Part shown: one piece after another, positions 32,777-40,509 of the stretch | How the letters are laid out: every line of letters starts with the position of its first letter | Position numbering within the stretch: position 1 is the stretch's first letter | DNA from: a virus | Reading direction: 5' to 3' (one strand) | IMG/VR virus record: IMGVR_UViG_3300028623_000324 | Coordinates: 1-47,399 of that record | Length of the DNA stretch: 47,399 nt | The notes under the pieces: model-generated | Seen by the model: only the letters and a program-made list of their open reading frames with translations | What the model was told of the DNA's origin: nothing | Database searches by the model: none | Made by a program: the position numbers and the translations under genes

Positions 32777-33352
32777 TTATCTGGTTTCCAAGGCTTCTTT
32801 AGGACATATCCTCTTGAAGCTTATTGCCCATGTTCCAAGTGGACCTATGAAGTAGTGCCCGGTGTCCTTCTTGATGACCAGGCGATCTAGTTTTGCTCGG
32901 CACACCTGCATTGCATTGTAGAGACGATCTCCTGGCTTTAGTTCGTAATACTTCTCGACAACTTCTTTACCAGGCTTATGACCAGCGCGTATAATATGAA
33001 CTATCTGGCCTGTGGTTGTTCTCCATCGATCTTCTTTGCGGTCGTAGATGTAGTGAGCCTCTACTATGTCTCCAACCCTGAAGTCGTGAGGCCGTTGCTT
33101 GAACATGAACTCGTCAACCTCTTTGACTGCCTTTGCTTTCTCCGGCCAAGGGAGTCCTGTCTTCCACAATTTGCCATCGATACTTAAGGTTTTGTAGTCG
33201 AGCTGGTTGATAGTCTTGTCCTGGATGCAACGAAAGAATAGACAGGCTATTGCTTCGGCTTTGGTTCTACCATCACCTATCTGTGGTGATCCTGGAAGAT
33301 CTTTGAAGTCTGCCATGAATCCTTTGGATGATCTCTTGGTTATAATCTGCAT
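32777..33352 (-). CDS. Protein with HicB-like N-terminus
   Basis: This 191-residue protein opens MQIITKRSSKGFMADFKDLP with GSPQIGDGRTKAEAIACLFF, close to the HicB/UPF0150 fold (strand-strand, DLPG, GDG, EA helix). The C-terminal 110 residues are a separate beta-rich part (DFRVGDIVEAHYIYDRKEDR; TTGQIVHIIRAGHKPGKEVV) resembling an SH3-like barrel. No HicA partner is adjacent, so a toxin-antitoxin role is not supported. It may be an RNA- or protein-binding adaptor. Confidence 0.55.
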   Translation of the reverse strand: MQIITKRSSKGFMADFKDLPGSPQIGDGRTKAEAIACLFFRCIQDKTINQLDYKTLSIDGKLWKTGLPWPEKAKAVKEVDEFMFKQRPHDFRVGDIVEAHYIYDRKEDRWRTTTGQIVHIIRAGHKPGKEVVEKYYELKPGDRLYNAMQVCRAKLDRLVIKKDTGHYFIGPLGTWAISFKRICPKEALETR

Positions 33353-33361
33353 GGTTTCCTC

Positions 33362-33706
33362 TCAGTCCGATGAATCAATGTCGACGAAGACTTTGCATTT
33401 CTCACATCGATAGCGGTTGTAGCAACGTCCTATATTGGAATAGAAGTTTAGTACGTGACGACAGGCTCCCTTGAGAATCCATCCATATCCACGGCAATGG
33501 TTGCACATAGACCGGAAGTGACATTGCAGATGACGATTCTCTCGCGTGTCTTCTCCGCGGAGAGGGTATGCGTTGACCTGAAGATTCCATCCTCCATGTC
33601 CTTTGCATGTTGGACATTCTTCGTGATCATCTTTTGCCCATGTTGGTCGTGGAATCTTGACCCAGTCTATGAATGCTTCTGGACTGTTCTCGTTTAGGTA
33701 TTCCAT
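33362..33706 (-). CDS. DnaJ-type zinc-finger protein
   Basis: This 114-residue protein carries two CxxCxGxG-type knuckles, CPTCKGHGGW near residue 31 and CNHCRGYGW near residue 68, as in the DnaJ zinc domain, and a third Cys pair (CEKC) near its end. There is no J domain. It may bind protein or nucleic acid. It lies among other small zinc proteins. Confidence 0.65.
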   Translation of the reverse strand: MEYLNENSPEAFIDWVKIPRPTWAKDDHEECPTCKGHGGWNLQVNAYPLRGEDTRENRHLQCHFRSMCNHCRGYGWILKGACRHVLNFYSNIGRCYNRYRCEKCKVFVDIDSSD

Positions 33707-33707
33707 A

Positions 33708-34109
33708 TTACTCTCCCTTTGCTATTGCATGTTCCGTATGTTCAATTGCCTGATTAAGTTCTCCTTCGACATCGGTTCTCTTCGTTGCTCTTGCAAACGA
33801 TCTTGCATGGCAAAGGTATGTTAGAGCCATTTCCATCTGCTCTCTAGCGTTCCTATAGATTGGATCTTGTTTGATTGAATGATCTGGCTTGTTAAGGTTC
33901 GTAACCAGTGTACAGGCTTTGACTGATGGTTCCCTAAGAACCTCTGATATCCTCTTGCTTGCAGGCCCCTGCCATCGTACCCATCCGGTCTTGTCAATTC
34001 GATTCATATCAGTAACGTGAACCCATCTCTGGTTAAGACCTACTCTTACCTTGATGACTCCTTCATATGAGCCAATAAGACTGAAGTACCTTGCCTTTGC
34101 GTTACTCAT
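33708..34109 (-). CDS. Hypothetical protein
   Basis: This 133-residue protein has a beta-rich first part (YFSLIGSYEGVIKVRVGLNQ and WVHVTDMNRIDKTGWVRW) and a helical C-terminal half (REQMEMALTYLCHARSFARA). It overlaps the small basic gene upstream by 8 bases. The family is not recognised. Confidence 0.6.
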   Translation of the reverse strand: MSNAKARYFSLIGSYEGVIKVRVGLNQRWVHVTDMNRIDKTGWVRWQGPASKRISEVLREPSVKACTLVTNLNKPDHSIKQDPIYRNAREQMEMALTYLCHARSFARATKRTDVEGELNQAIEHTEHAIAKGE

Positions 34110-34242
34110 TGTCCACCTTCTTTGCGATAACCCGCTGGGATTTATTGTAGAACATGACTCGTTTGAGACGTAGAACCATCTTCTGCGCGGTGTTGCTCAG
34201 GAATGAGTTCTTGCATTTCTTGATTTTGTTTCGGCTTGCCAT
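34102..34242 (-). CDS. 46-residue basic miniprotein
   Basis: The frame begins MASRNKIKKCKNSFLSNTAQ and ends RVIAKKVDNE. CGGAGGAAGGAC precedes the ATG, a strong ribosome site, and the stop overlaps the next gene by 8 bases. It is highly basic and probably binds nucleic acid or RNA polymerase, but no family is recognised. Confidence 0.65.
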   Translation of the reverse strand: MASRNKIKKCKNSFLSNTAQKMVLRLKRVMFYNKSQRVIAKKVDNE

Positions 34243-34252
34243 GTCCTTCCTC

Positions 34253-34276
34253 CGTATCCTTGTTGATAAGAATACG
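34253..34276 (-). terminator. Hairpin between two small genes
   Basis: Minus-strand CGTATTCTT pairs with AAGGATACG around an ATCAAC loop (9 bp, one G-U). The 5' arm overlaps the TCGTATT element, and the 3' arm runs into the GGAGG site of the 46-residue gene. It may act as a terminator or translation control. Confidence 0.35.
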
Positions 34277-34277
34277 A
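34265..34277 (-). promoter_or_regulatory. TCGTATT-type element
   Basis: Minus-strand TCGTATTCTTATC lies 22 bases before the ATG of the 46-residue gene. It matches the elements before genes at 29977, 32747 and 37749. Confidence 0.3.
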
Positions 34278-34299
34278 AGGAAGGCTGGAAATATGCAGG

Positions 34300-34599
34300 T
34301 TATTGACCTTCTGGAACTCCACGGAGAACGTGTTCTTCTTCGAGTAGGATACAAAGAACTGTCCATGCTTTCGAAGAGAAATCGTAGATAGTGTTCTCGA
34401 AAACGGAGCTAAGATCGTCGATGATTGAGATGTCTCTATCTGTCACCTTGTCGTCAAAGACTTCTTTCTCTTCCTCTGTGAAGGTTACCTTGAGGATATC
34501 GTCGATACCCTCTCGGTAATCTTCCAGAAGCTTCCACCAATCGTTAGTGGTCTTCGGTATGAACCGAATATCGTATTTCTCGACCGGCTTCTTTGCCAT
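34300..34599 (-). CDS. Hypothetical acidic protein
   Basis: This 99-residue protein is acidic and helical (DWWKLLEDYREGIDDILKVT; DISIIDDLSSVFENTIYDFS). It starts one base after the radical SAM stop and is followed by a hairpin. No motif is recognised. Confidence 0.6.
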   Translation of the reverse strand: MAKKPVEKYDIRFIPKTTNDWWKLLEDYREGIDDILKVTFTEEEKEVFDDKVTDRDISIIDDLSSVFENTIYDFSSKAWTVLCILLEEEHVLRGVPEGQ

Positions 34600-34600
34600 G

Positions 34601-37498
34601 TTACTTCATCCTCTGAATAAGGTGCTTCGGGCACAGTGGGAGTTGCTTGTTTGACTCCATTGCGATCATGGCATAGTCCTGACATCCCTTTTCAGAACAG
34701 TTGGCTGGAGCATACCTGAAGGTTCCCATTGCTTTGAATGAGAAGATCTCAAAGAGCTTATGATAGCTCTTCTTGTACATAAGATGAACAATGCTCATTG
34801 GATTAAACTTGAGTGGCATCATCATGTACATCTCTTTGCCATCTTGAGTCATCTTGAAGAAGATCTTGTCCTTGTCGGTGAAGGGCTTGTAGAGGTTCTT
34901 CCCCATTTCCTGGCCGACAATAATCTCCTGATTCTCTTCCATGTAGAACCTGGCGATGGCTTCTTTTGGGGTTGCTCCGGCTAACAATAGGCCATGGGTT
35001 TGGTACAGAATGTAGGAGTGTTCCTGGTTGATTACATCCTGAAGCTGTACTTCATAGACATTCTTTATGATGATCGAGTCTGTCTTCGATGAAATCTCTG
35101 CAAACTTGGCTCTGATAGCCTCTACGTCTGGCTTCTGCCTCCAGATGATATCCCAGACAAAGTTTCCGTATGTTGGGTCGAGTTGCTCTTTTGATGAGAG
35201 CATTGTTCTTGGGTTGACAACTTCGTTGTAGATCGGTTCCAACCCTTCCACAGAGTCCAGTATTGCAGCGGTAGTCCGATAAGCAACAATATTGGGAGAG
35301 ACGGTTGCTCCTTTGAGCAAAGGCTGTTCTGCCCAGACTCTTGTTGAGTATCGATCTGCTTTTGCATTGAGCAGCTTGCGGAATCTATCAATGTCAACCT
35401 CGTCTTCTCCCTGCAATGGGCGATTAAGGACCCAGTCCGTGTATTTCGGAGACGGGCAAGATTGGCAACCATAGCAGGAGTCGTGCTGCTTTGCCATCGT
35501 CTTCAGACAGAACGGGGTATCGATAGCCGAAATTGAGTTCTTGTACTGCTTGTACATGACCTTCTTTGGTTTGATCATGATCTGTTCCCATGGGAACAGA
35601 TAATCTTCCGGCTTTTCGCGGTACATGAAATCCAGGTCGATATACTTCTCGATGATGGGCTGCTGGCGTCTCCACTCCTTATTGAAGATTCTTCGTATTG
35701 GTGCGAAGTTAAGTAGATAAAGTTCGAGAATGAACTCTGAGCCTTCGCGCCCGACAAATCTGTTGAGCCCTTCCGTGATTGAATCAGCTCCGGAAATATT
35801 GAAGTCGATGTTGGCATTGAAGTTCTTCATATAGTCCCAGACATCGATTGGGTACCATTTGAGGAAACGATCTTCCAGCAGGGCGTGATAGGTTGCCAAA
35901 GCAACGTGTGAACGTGCCCACTGAAGCGGAACATTGGATTCGATGATGAGGGCGCCCATGTTTATTTCCATTCGAAGATTCGGTCGGCCTGCCTTGTCGG
36001 CTTGCTGCTTCATCTTCATGAGCATTCCCTTGAACTCAGCCCAATCGTCTTCTGTTTCCAACCCTGTGAAGATGAGGTTTATTTTGAAGCGCCCGATAGC
36101 ATTGTGCATGATGTTCAGCGCGGCGTCCAGTATTTCCTCTTCTTTCAAGTTCTTGTTCAAATATGTCCGGAGCCGATCCGAGATTCCTTCCAAGGATGTC
36201 GTGAATGATTTCATCCCTATGAGAGAGTAGATCGGCAAGACGTGCTTGATTGAGCTCATCTCGTCCGTCCGAAACGATGAGTGTTGACTGTCCTTGAATG
36301 TCCCCAGCAAGGTTTCTAAGAAGTCTGGATATCTCGAGTGGTTCGGAGGATTTAATGATGAGATACTTCCGTGGTGGGTTGCCACCGACTTCCTCAGAGC
36401 TGAGAAGTCCTTCTTCAGTTGTGGAATCGATTTCTCCTTCCACGGTCCCGTCATGTTTCCCGCATGGCAGAAGCTGCATACTCCAAATCCTCCACATCCA
36501 ATGGAGACCTCATAAACCTGTGAACCGAGAGAGTCTCCCGATTGATCAAGAACCATGTCTACTCCGATTGGATGAAGATCATAGTTCTCTACGGATTGAT
36601 ATTTAACGACGTCCGGTAGATCTTCGCGGAGCTTCTCAATCTTGATCAGATTCTGCTTACGAGGATCTCCATCGACCATTTCATGTGAATGCTTGTACCC
36701 ATATGGATAGTAGAAGCCCGGAAATTTGGTGGAGATGAGTTCGTCGATGAATTCGCGCTTCTTTGATTTGAAGGCCTCTCCGGTTCCATAATGTTCCATG
36801 GCAATCTTGACCAGGTTTACTGAACCTGCTTCTGATCTTCCCCAGAACATTCCATCGATAAGACCTCCTGGGCCCATTCCGAATTCGTCTTTGGTTCCAT
36901 CAATCTTCGTCCATGTATTGTCTTCCGTGACTCCACCAAACATCCATTCACAGTTGTCTGTGGTTCCACCTCCCATGAGGATGAATGGTTCGGTTGGATC
37001 CTTCAGGCGATCGCGGTGCCACATGTGCACGCCAGATTTCTGAATCAGATGATAGATTCTCCACTGATCTGACAGGATGCAATTTGACAGGAATACCATA
37101 TCATAATCCTGAATCGGTCTCTTGAAGTCGTAACCGAAACACAGTGGCATTCCCTTATCCAGGAAGTCATCCCATTCATCATCAAATGGAGCATAGCAGA
37201 AATCTACCAAGACGTCGTCATTGGTAGGCTGTCTAAGGGCGTTTCGTACTGATGTTCTTGTGATTGCTCCAGCTCTGACGTCACCGTTCGCCGGCAACAT
37301 CAAGAGAACTTTGAACTTCGCTGTGTCCCATTCCTGCTTACGCCATCCGGTGTTGAGCATATTCCAGTAGCGTCCGGAATAAAGTGTCCTCTCGTTGGCA
37401 TCGCAAAATGCTTTGATTTCTTCGTGCGTTCTTCGTAATTCGGGTTTGAAGTCTCTAAATGAGCTCCAGGGTTCTGATCGTCCAATTATCGATGCCAA
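34601..37498 (-). CDS. Very large radical SAM protein with B12-binding-like N-terminal domain
   Basis: This 965-residue protein starts at a TTG preceded by GGAGGT. Residues about 60-220 (KFKVLLMLPANGDVRAGAIT; DYDMVFLSNCILSD; FILMGGGTTDNCEW) resemble the cobalamin-binding Rossmann domain of B12-type radical SAM proteins. The radical SAM site is CGGFGVCSFCHAG near residue 340, spaced Cx5CxxC, not Cx3CxxC. The FCHAG end resembles tRNA- or macromolecule-modifying members. A second cluster, CYGCQSC, lies near residue 680, and a third Cys/His set (CSEKGC...LCPKH) is at the C-terminus. It may modify RNA, DNA or protein; the substrate cannot be read from the sequence. Such a large radical SAM gene is unusual in a phage. 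Confidence 0.8.
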   Translation of the reverse strand: MASIIGRSEPWSSFRDFKPELRRTHEEIKAFCDANERTLYSGRYWNMLNTGWRKQEWDTAKFKVLLMLPANGDVRAGAITRTSVRNALRQPTNDDVLVDFCYAPFDDEWDDFLDKGMPLCFGYDFKRPIQDYDMVFLSNCILSDQWRIYHLIQKSGVHMWHRDRLKDPTEPFILMGGGTTDNCEWMFGGVTEDNTWTKIDGTKDEFGMGPGGLIDGMFWGRSEAGSVNLVKIAMEHYGTGEAFKSKKREFIDELISTKFPGFYYPYGYKHSHEMVDGDPRKQNLIKIEKLREDLPDVVKYQSVENYDLHPIGVDMVLDQSGDSLGSQVYEVSIGCGGFGVCSFCHAGNMTGPWKEKSIPQLKKDFSALRKSVATHHGSISSLNPPNHSRYPDFLETLLGTFKDSQHSSFRTDEMSSIKHVLPIYSLIGMKSFTTSLEGISDRLRTYLNKNLKEEEILDAALNIMHNAIGRFKINLIFTGLETEDDWAEFKGMLMKMKQQADKAGRPNLRMEINMGALIIESNVPLQWARSHVALATYHALLEDRFLKWYPIDVWDYMKNFNANIDFNISGADSITEGLNRFVGREGSEFILELYLLNFAPIRRIFNKEWRRQQPIIEKYIDLDFMYREKPEDYLFPWEQIMIKPKKVMYKQYKNSISAIDTPFCLKTMAKQHDSCYGCQSCPSPKYTDWVLNRPLQGEDEVDIDRFRKLLNAKADRYSTRVWAEQPLLKGATVSPNIVAYRTTAAILDSVEGLEPIYNEVVNPRTMLSSKEQLDPTYGNFVWDIIWRQKPDVEAIRAKFAEISSKTDSIIIKNVYEVQLQDVINQEHSYILYQTHGLLLAGATPKEAIARFYMEENQEIIVGQEMGKNLYKPFTDKDKIFFKMTQDGKEMYMMMPLKFNPMSIVHLMYKKSYHKLFEIFSFKAMGTFRYAPANCSEKGCQDYAMIAMESNKQLPLCPKHLIQRMK

Positions 37499-37749
37499 GA
37501 TTCATAACCTCCATGATAGTATTCGTTAGGCAGTTGCCGTTTATATCCTCTCAAAGTATTACGTTTGCAGAGGGCCTCTCCATGATATCCGCATGGTACA
37601 TAGTATGGTTCTGGGTTGAGCTCGTGGTAGTGGCTTCTGTAAACCGAAGATTGATGGGGATAAGTGTTCATCGGGACTACGTAGCATCCTGATAAAAGCA
37701 GCAATGCCAGCAGCAACAGGCCGTTGAGTGCTATTTTATATGTCTTCAT
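37486..37749 (-). CDS. Small lipoprotein
   Basis: This 87-residue protein has a signal peptide (MKTYKIALNGLLLLALLLLS) with lipobox LLSGC, so it should be lipidated at Cys22 and anchored in the outer or inner membrane. The mature part is Tyr/His/Pro-rich. It lies next to the lysis block, so an outer spanin (Rz1-like) is one option, as is a superinfection factor. No ribosome site is visible before the ATG; a TCGTATT element abuts it. Confidence 0.75.
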   Translation of the reverse strand: MKTYKIALNGLLLLALLLLSGCYVVPMNTYPHQSSVYRSHYHELNPEPYYVPCGYHGEALCKRNTLRGYKRQLPNEYYHGGYESWHR

Positions 37750-37762
37750 GATATTAATACGA
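37750..37762 (-). promoter_or_regulatory. TCGTATT-type element abutting the lipoprotein ATG
   Basis: Minus-strand TCGTATTAATATC ends at the ATG of the lipoprotein gene, which has no Shine-Dalgarno. This could be a promoter for a leaderless transcript or an AT-rich translation element. Confidence 0.3.
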
Positions 37763-37774
37763 GAATATGGCGGG

Positions 37775-37924
37775 TTATCCTTCGTTAAGCGGAATCTTTT
37801 GCTTCACATCTTGCCCTACTGTTACTACCTTCTGACATTTTGGGCATTGATAGATGGTTCCTTTTCCATCTGTAGTTTTGCCTATGATTACTGAATAAAC
37901 ACCACAACACGTTACGCTCGCCAT
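37775..37924 (-). CDS. 49-residue zinc-ribbon protein
   Basis: The frame begins MASVTCCGVYSVIIGKTTDG and contains TIYQCPKCQKVVTVG. AAGGAGG precedes the ATG. The paired Cys (CC and CPKC) make a minimal zinc ribbon. It may act in transcription or RNA binding. Confidence 0.65.
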   Translation of the reverse strand: MASVTCCGVYSVIIGKTTDGKGTIYQCPKCQKVVTVGQDVKQKIPLNEG

Positions 37925-37938
37925 TTAATCTCGCCTCC

Positions 37939-38163
37939 TTATGATGTAAGTACGAGCGTGAATGGGTTTTTGGTAAGTATGTATTTCTTCGAACATGGAG
38001 CATAGATGCATTGAACGTATGAAGATTTAGTTTGCGTTGGTATTGCCGGTGTTGTCTGTGAGACGGCTCCAGACGAATCTATGGATAGGTTCGTCTTTGT
38101 GGAGATCATCGTCGTTACTTCGCGGAAGACCTTTCTTCCACATTGGCAAGCCAGCTCACTCAT
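37939..38163 (-). CDS. Small Cys-containing protein
   Basis: This 74-residue protein starts MSELACQCGRKVFREVTTMI behind GAGGAAACAATAAG and ends with CIYAPCSKKYILTKN. Two Cys pairs suggest a zinc site. The middle is Ser/Thr-rich. The family is not recognised. Confidence 0.6.
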   Translation of the reverse strand: MSELACQCGRKVFREVTTMISTKTNLSIDSSGAVSQTTPAIPTQTKSSYVQCIYAPCSKKYILTKNPFTLVLTS

Positions 38164-38741
38164 CTTATTGTTTCCTCACCCTCATTAATTGGATGACCAC
38201 CTGGATGTTTACAATGAACTACCGTGAACCACTCACTCCAGCGTTCAACTTTTACATAGTGTTCTGGAAAGTCAGAAACCTTCGTCTTGAAAGTCCTAAA
38301 TATCCTATATCGTCCAGGCTCTGCTTGGGAGTGGATGTGTATCTTTTTCTGAATCCATTTGCGTCCCATCTCTCTATCAGAGAGATATGCGGTTAGCGTG
38401 TATGAGTATGTATTTACCAGTTCTGTTGAGACAAGTGTTTCAATTGGCTCAGTCTTCTCGGTATCTGCACGGATAATGAGCTTGTCTCCCTGACAAACCT
38501 CATGATCTTGATTCATTACAAGTAGCGTGGGACTGTGAACGATGAATGGCTGGTAATCATAGAAGATTACCCATCCTACCCTAAACCAGATAGCGAGAAA
38601 ACAAGTCGCAATGATAGCCAGATAGATCTTTGAGGTTGGCTTGTTTAGTACGGCTCCCAGATTGTGAAGAAGTTCATATAGTGCTCTTTTAACAAGTTGT
38701 GTTCTTCTCTCTGGTCCATCGTATCCGTTCTTCTTTCTCAT
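38160..38741 (-). CDS. Single-pass membrane protein of the lysis block
   Basis: This 193-residue protein has a basic N-terminus, a transmembrane helix near residues 40-62 (YLAIIATCFLAIWFRVGWVI) and a soluble beta-rich domain (KLIIRADTEKTEPIETLVST; SYTLTAYLSDREMG). It is likely anchored in the inner membrane with its C-terminus in the periplasm. It lies in a block of membrane genes next to an endolysin. The exact role is unknown. Confidence 0.65.
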   Translation of the reverse strand: MRKKNGYDGPERRTQLVKRALYELLHNLGAVLNKPTSKIYLAIIATCFLAIWFRVGWVIFYDYQPFIVHSPTLLVMNQDHEVCQGDKLIIRADTEKTEPIETLVSTELVNTYSYTLTAYLSDREMGRKWIQKKIHIHSQAEPGRYRIFRTFKTKVSDFPEHYVKVERWSEWFTVVHCKHPGGHPINEGEETIR

Positions 38742-38965
38742 CTTCCGACAACCTCCCCAGCTGATCCAGTTTTCGCATGAGTATGAAGATCCTTCTTTAT
38801 CTCCAAGTGAACCTTGTCACAATTGACTATTAGGGTTCGTTTTGCGATCTCTTCTTTTACCTCTTTGATGTCTCCACGCAGCGTATGGTAAAGTAGTGCT
38901 ACAAGGCTGACGACGCAAGCTAAAAGAAATGTGTTCACTCCCCAGAGTATTTGCTCCGTTGTCAT
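38738..38965 (-). CDS. Small N-terminally anchored membrane protein
   Basis: This 75-residue protein has a transmembrane helix at about residues 8-28 (WGVNTFLLACVVSLVALLYH) followed by a charged coiled coil (RGDIKEVKEEIAKRT). The topology resembles small phage inner-membrane proteins found beside lysis genes, such as i-spanin-like or hemolysin-type factors. It overlaps the neighbouring membrane gene by four bases. Confidence 0.6.
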   Translation of the reverse strand: MTTEQILWGVNTFLLACVVSLVALLYHTLRGDIKEVKEEIAKRTLIVNCDKVHLEIKKDLHTHAKTGSAGEVVGR

Positions 38966-38982
38966 CCAATTGTCCCCCTAAG

Positions 38983-39141
38983 TTATTGCGTTGCATTTGG
39001 TTTTGTATATAACATTCCTCGTAAGTCTACTTGCTCTGGATAATCTTTGCCCGAGTACAGTAGAGTGTTGCAACAATGAACTACATATCCATAACCAAAC
39101 TGAATTGCCTTTATGGTCTTACCACATATTGGACATGTCAA
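38983..39141 (-). CDS. 52-residue zinc-knuckle protein with TTG start
   Basis: The frame starts at a TTG with GGGAGG 9 bases upstream, and reads TCPICGKTIKAIQFGYGYVV, then HCCNTLLYSG, ending NATQ. CPIC and HCC could bind one zinc ion. It exactly fills a gap between two membrane-related genes. The TTG start is inferred from spacing. Confidence 0.6.
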   Translation of the reverse strand: MTCPICGKTIKAIQFGYGYVVHCCNTLLYSGKDYPEQVDLRGMLYTKPNATQ

Positions 39142-39156
39142 AGCTATAAATCCTCC

Positions 39157-39633
39157 CTACAGTATTATTGAGTAACGACCATCAAAATACGCAAGGAGTT
39201 CTTCTTTCCAACGATCTGTGTTCTGTATGTCTATGACTGATTCATTTGAGACAAAGAAAGTATTTCCTTTGACCATACAGATACAATGTCCAAAACTTCC
39301 ATCGGCTGAATATAGATTGAGGATTGTTGAATCTACTCCATGTTGCTTCATTCTCCATTTGGCTAATGAAGCTGCGCCATCACAATCATCAGTAAGATCT
39401 CTTACCATTATTGTTGATGCCCACGGTATCCAATCCTTGTAGTTATCCTGTTTCCATGTGAAGGATTTCATTAGCTTCCTGAGATCCATCTTTGCATATG
39501 ATTTCTTTAGGTCTGAGATTTCATTGAATTTGTAGGGATGGAAAACCCAGAATAGACTATTGACTATTACTGACCAGATTGGTCGCATGACATGAATCCA
39601 GGCTATCGTTGCGTATCTTACAAAGATGTTCAT
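39157..39633 (-). CDS. Membrane-anchored cysteine-peptidase-like protein
   Basis: This 158-residue protein has an N-terminal hydrophobic segment (RPIWSVIVNSLFWVF). From residue 80 it follows the pattern of transglutaminase-like cysteine peptidases: C84 in DLTDDCDGAASLAKW, H116 in DGSFGHCICMV, and D135 in NESVIDIQ, in the order Cys-His-Asp. A papain-like peptidase or amidase that cleaves a peptide bridge or a host protein is plausible. It lies beside the endolysin and holin-like genes. The fold call is an inference from motif order. Confidence 0.5.
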   Translation of the reverse strand: MNIFVRYATIAWIHVMRPIWSVIVNSLFWVFHPYKFNEISDLKKSYAKMDLRKLMKSFTWKQDNYKDWIPWASTIMVRDLTDDCDGAASLAKWRMKQHGVDSTILNLYSADGSFGHCICMVKGNTFFVSNESVIDIQNTDRWKEELLAYFDGRYSIIL

Positions 39634-39920
39634 GTTGGCTCCCTATCTTTGAATGATGGTGGGCAGTCTACTTGTGGAGCATACTTCTTTGTTGCAATTG
39701 TCTGCACTCCCTTACCAACAAATGCTACTCCGTTTGCAATTCCATAACAAGTATATACGCCTACTGGTATGTCAACCATAGATCTTGTCCAGATACAGAC
39801 AAATAACCATGTGTACCATACAACAATATTCGATAGGATTACTTGAAATAAGAATCCCCATTTCGTTGAAGAGGGTGTGCACGGTTCGTCTGTTAGTATT
39901 CCTTGCGGAAGATTAAACAA
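39630..39920 (-). CDS. Holin-like membrane protein
   Basis: This 96-residue protein has two hydrophobic segments, FLFQVILSNIVVWYTWLFVC and YTCYGIANGVAFVGKGVQTI, with a hydrophilic charged tail. Size, topology and location right after the endolysin gene (8-base overlap) fit a class II-type holin, though this class is not sequence-defined. An antiholin or other membrane protein remains possible. Confidence 0.5.
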   Translation of the reverse strand: MFNLPQGILTDEPCTPSSTKWGFLFQVILSNIVVWYTWLFVCIWTRSMVDIPVGVYTCYGIANGVAFVGKGVQTIATKKYAPQVDCPPSFKDREPT

Positions 39921-40482
39921 AGTTCTTTACCTCTTGCATGACATAATCAAGACGGTTCATCCATCCCTTGAAGAAAACCTTTTGATCTGGATTGTTCCTA
40001 ACGATTGCGTTGTAGAAGTCGAATCTCTTCTCTCCCATGACTGGGATTAACTGTTCTACGTCGGTCTCGATCATTGCCTGAAATGTTTTTGGTCCTAGGC
40101 CTCCATCTTCTTTGAGTTCTGTTCCCAGGGCGTTCATAGATCGCTGAAGAATCTTTACTGCGTTACGTGGCCCTGAATTAACTCCAAAGTCGAACATAAT
40201 GTAGTCGAGTCCAGCTGGAAATTCATCAAGACGCATCACATCCCAGAAGTGTTTCTTGTAGATTGGAGCGACCATGTCTGGAGTTTTCATGAGGATGACA
40301 TCTTGAACATCTACGTCGCCATCGTTATCGAAATCCCCATAGTCGAATTCTTCGTAAGCTTCCTGCAGTCCTTTTAGTGTGATTCCCTGGTTGGTTGGAC
40401 CACCCTTATCGAGTGGATGGTTTGAGTATCCTCCCTCAGAGGTAAGAACCCTTTCAAGGGATGGTTCAAAGTTCTCTCTCAT
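39913..40482 (-). CDS. Endolysin, GH108-type muramidase with EF-hand-like insertion
   Basis: This 189-residue protein carries the GH108 signature: SEGGYSNHPLDKGGPTNQGI with catalytic Glu16, then FGVNSGPRNAVKILQRSM and DGGLGPKTFQAM of the peptidoglycan-binding half. Between the two lies DFDNDGDVDVQD (residues 50-61), a textbook 12-residue EF-hand or dockerin-like loop with Asp at positions 1, 3, 5, 7, 9 and 12 and Gly at 6. GH108 enzymes normally lack such a loop here. GGAGGATTT precedes the ATG. The lysis role is firm; the calcium site is inferred. Confidence 0.9.
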   Translation of the reverse strand: MRENFEPSLERVLTSEGGYSNHPLDKGGPTNQGITLKGLQEAYEEFDYGDFDNDGDVDVQDVILMKTPDMVAPIYKKHFWDVMRLDEFPAGLDYIMFDFGVNSGPRNAVKILQRSMNALGTELKEDGGLGPKTFQAMIETDVEQLIPVMGEKRFDFYNAIVRNNPDQKVFFKGWMNRLDYVMQEVKNFV

Positions 40483-40509
40483 AAATCCTCCAGTATTGCG
40501 TCTGGAAGA

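Noticed and set aside
36036-36497. Minus-strand 153-residue frame inside the radical SAM gene
   Set aside because: It lies fully inside the larger gene in another frame and has no recognisable domain.
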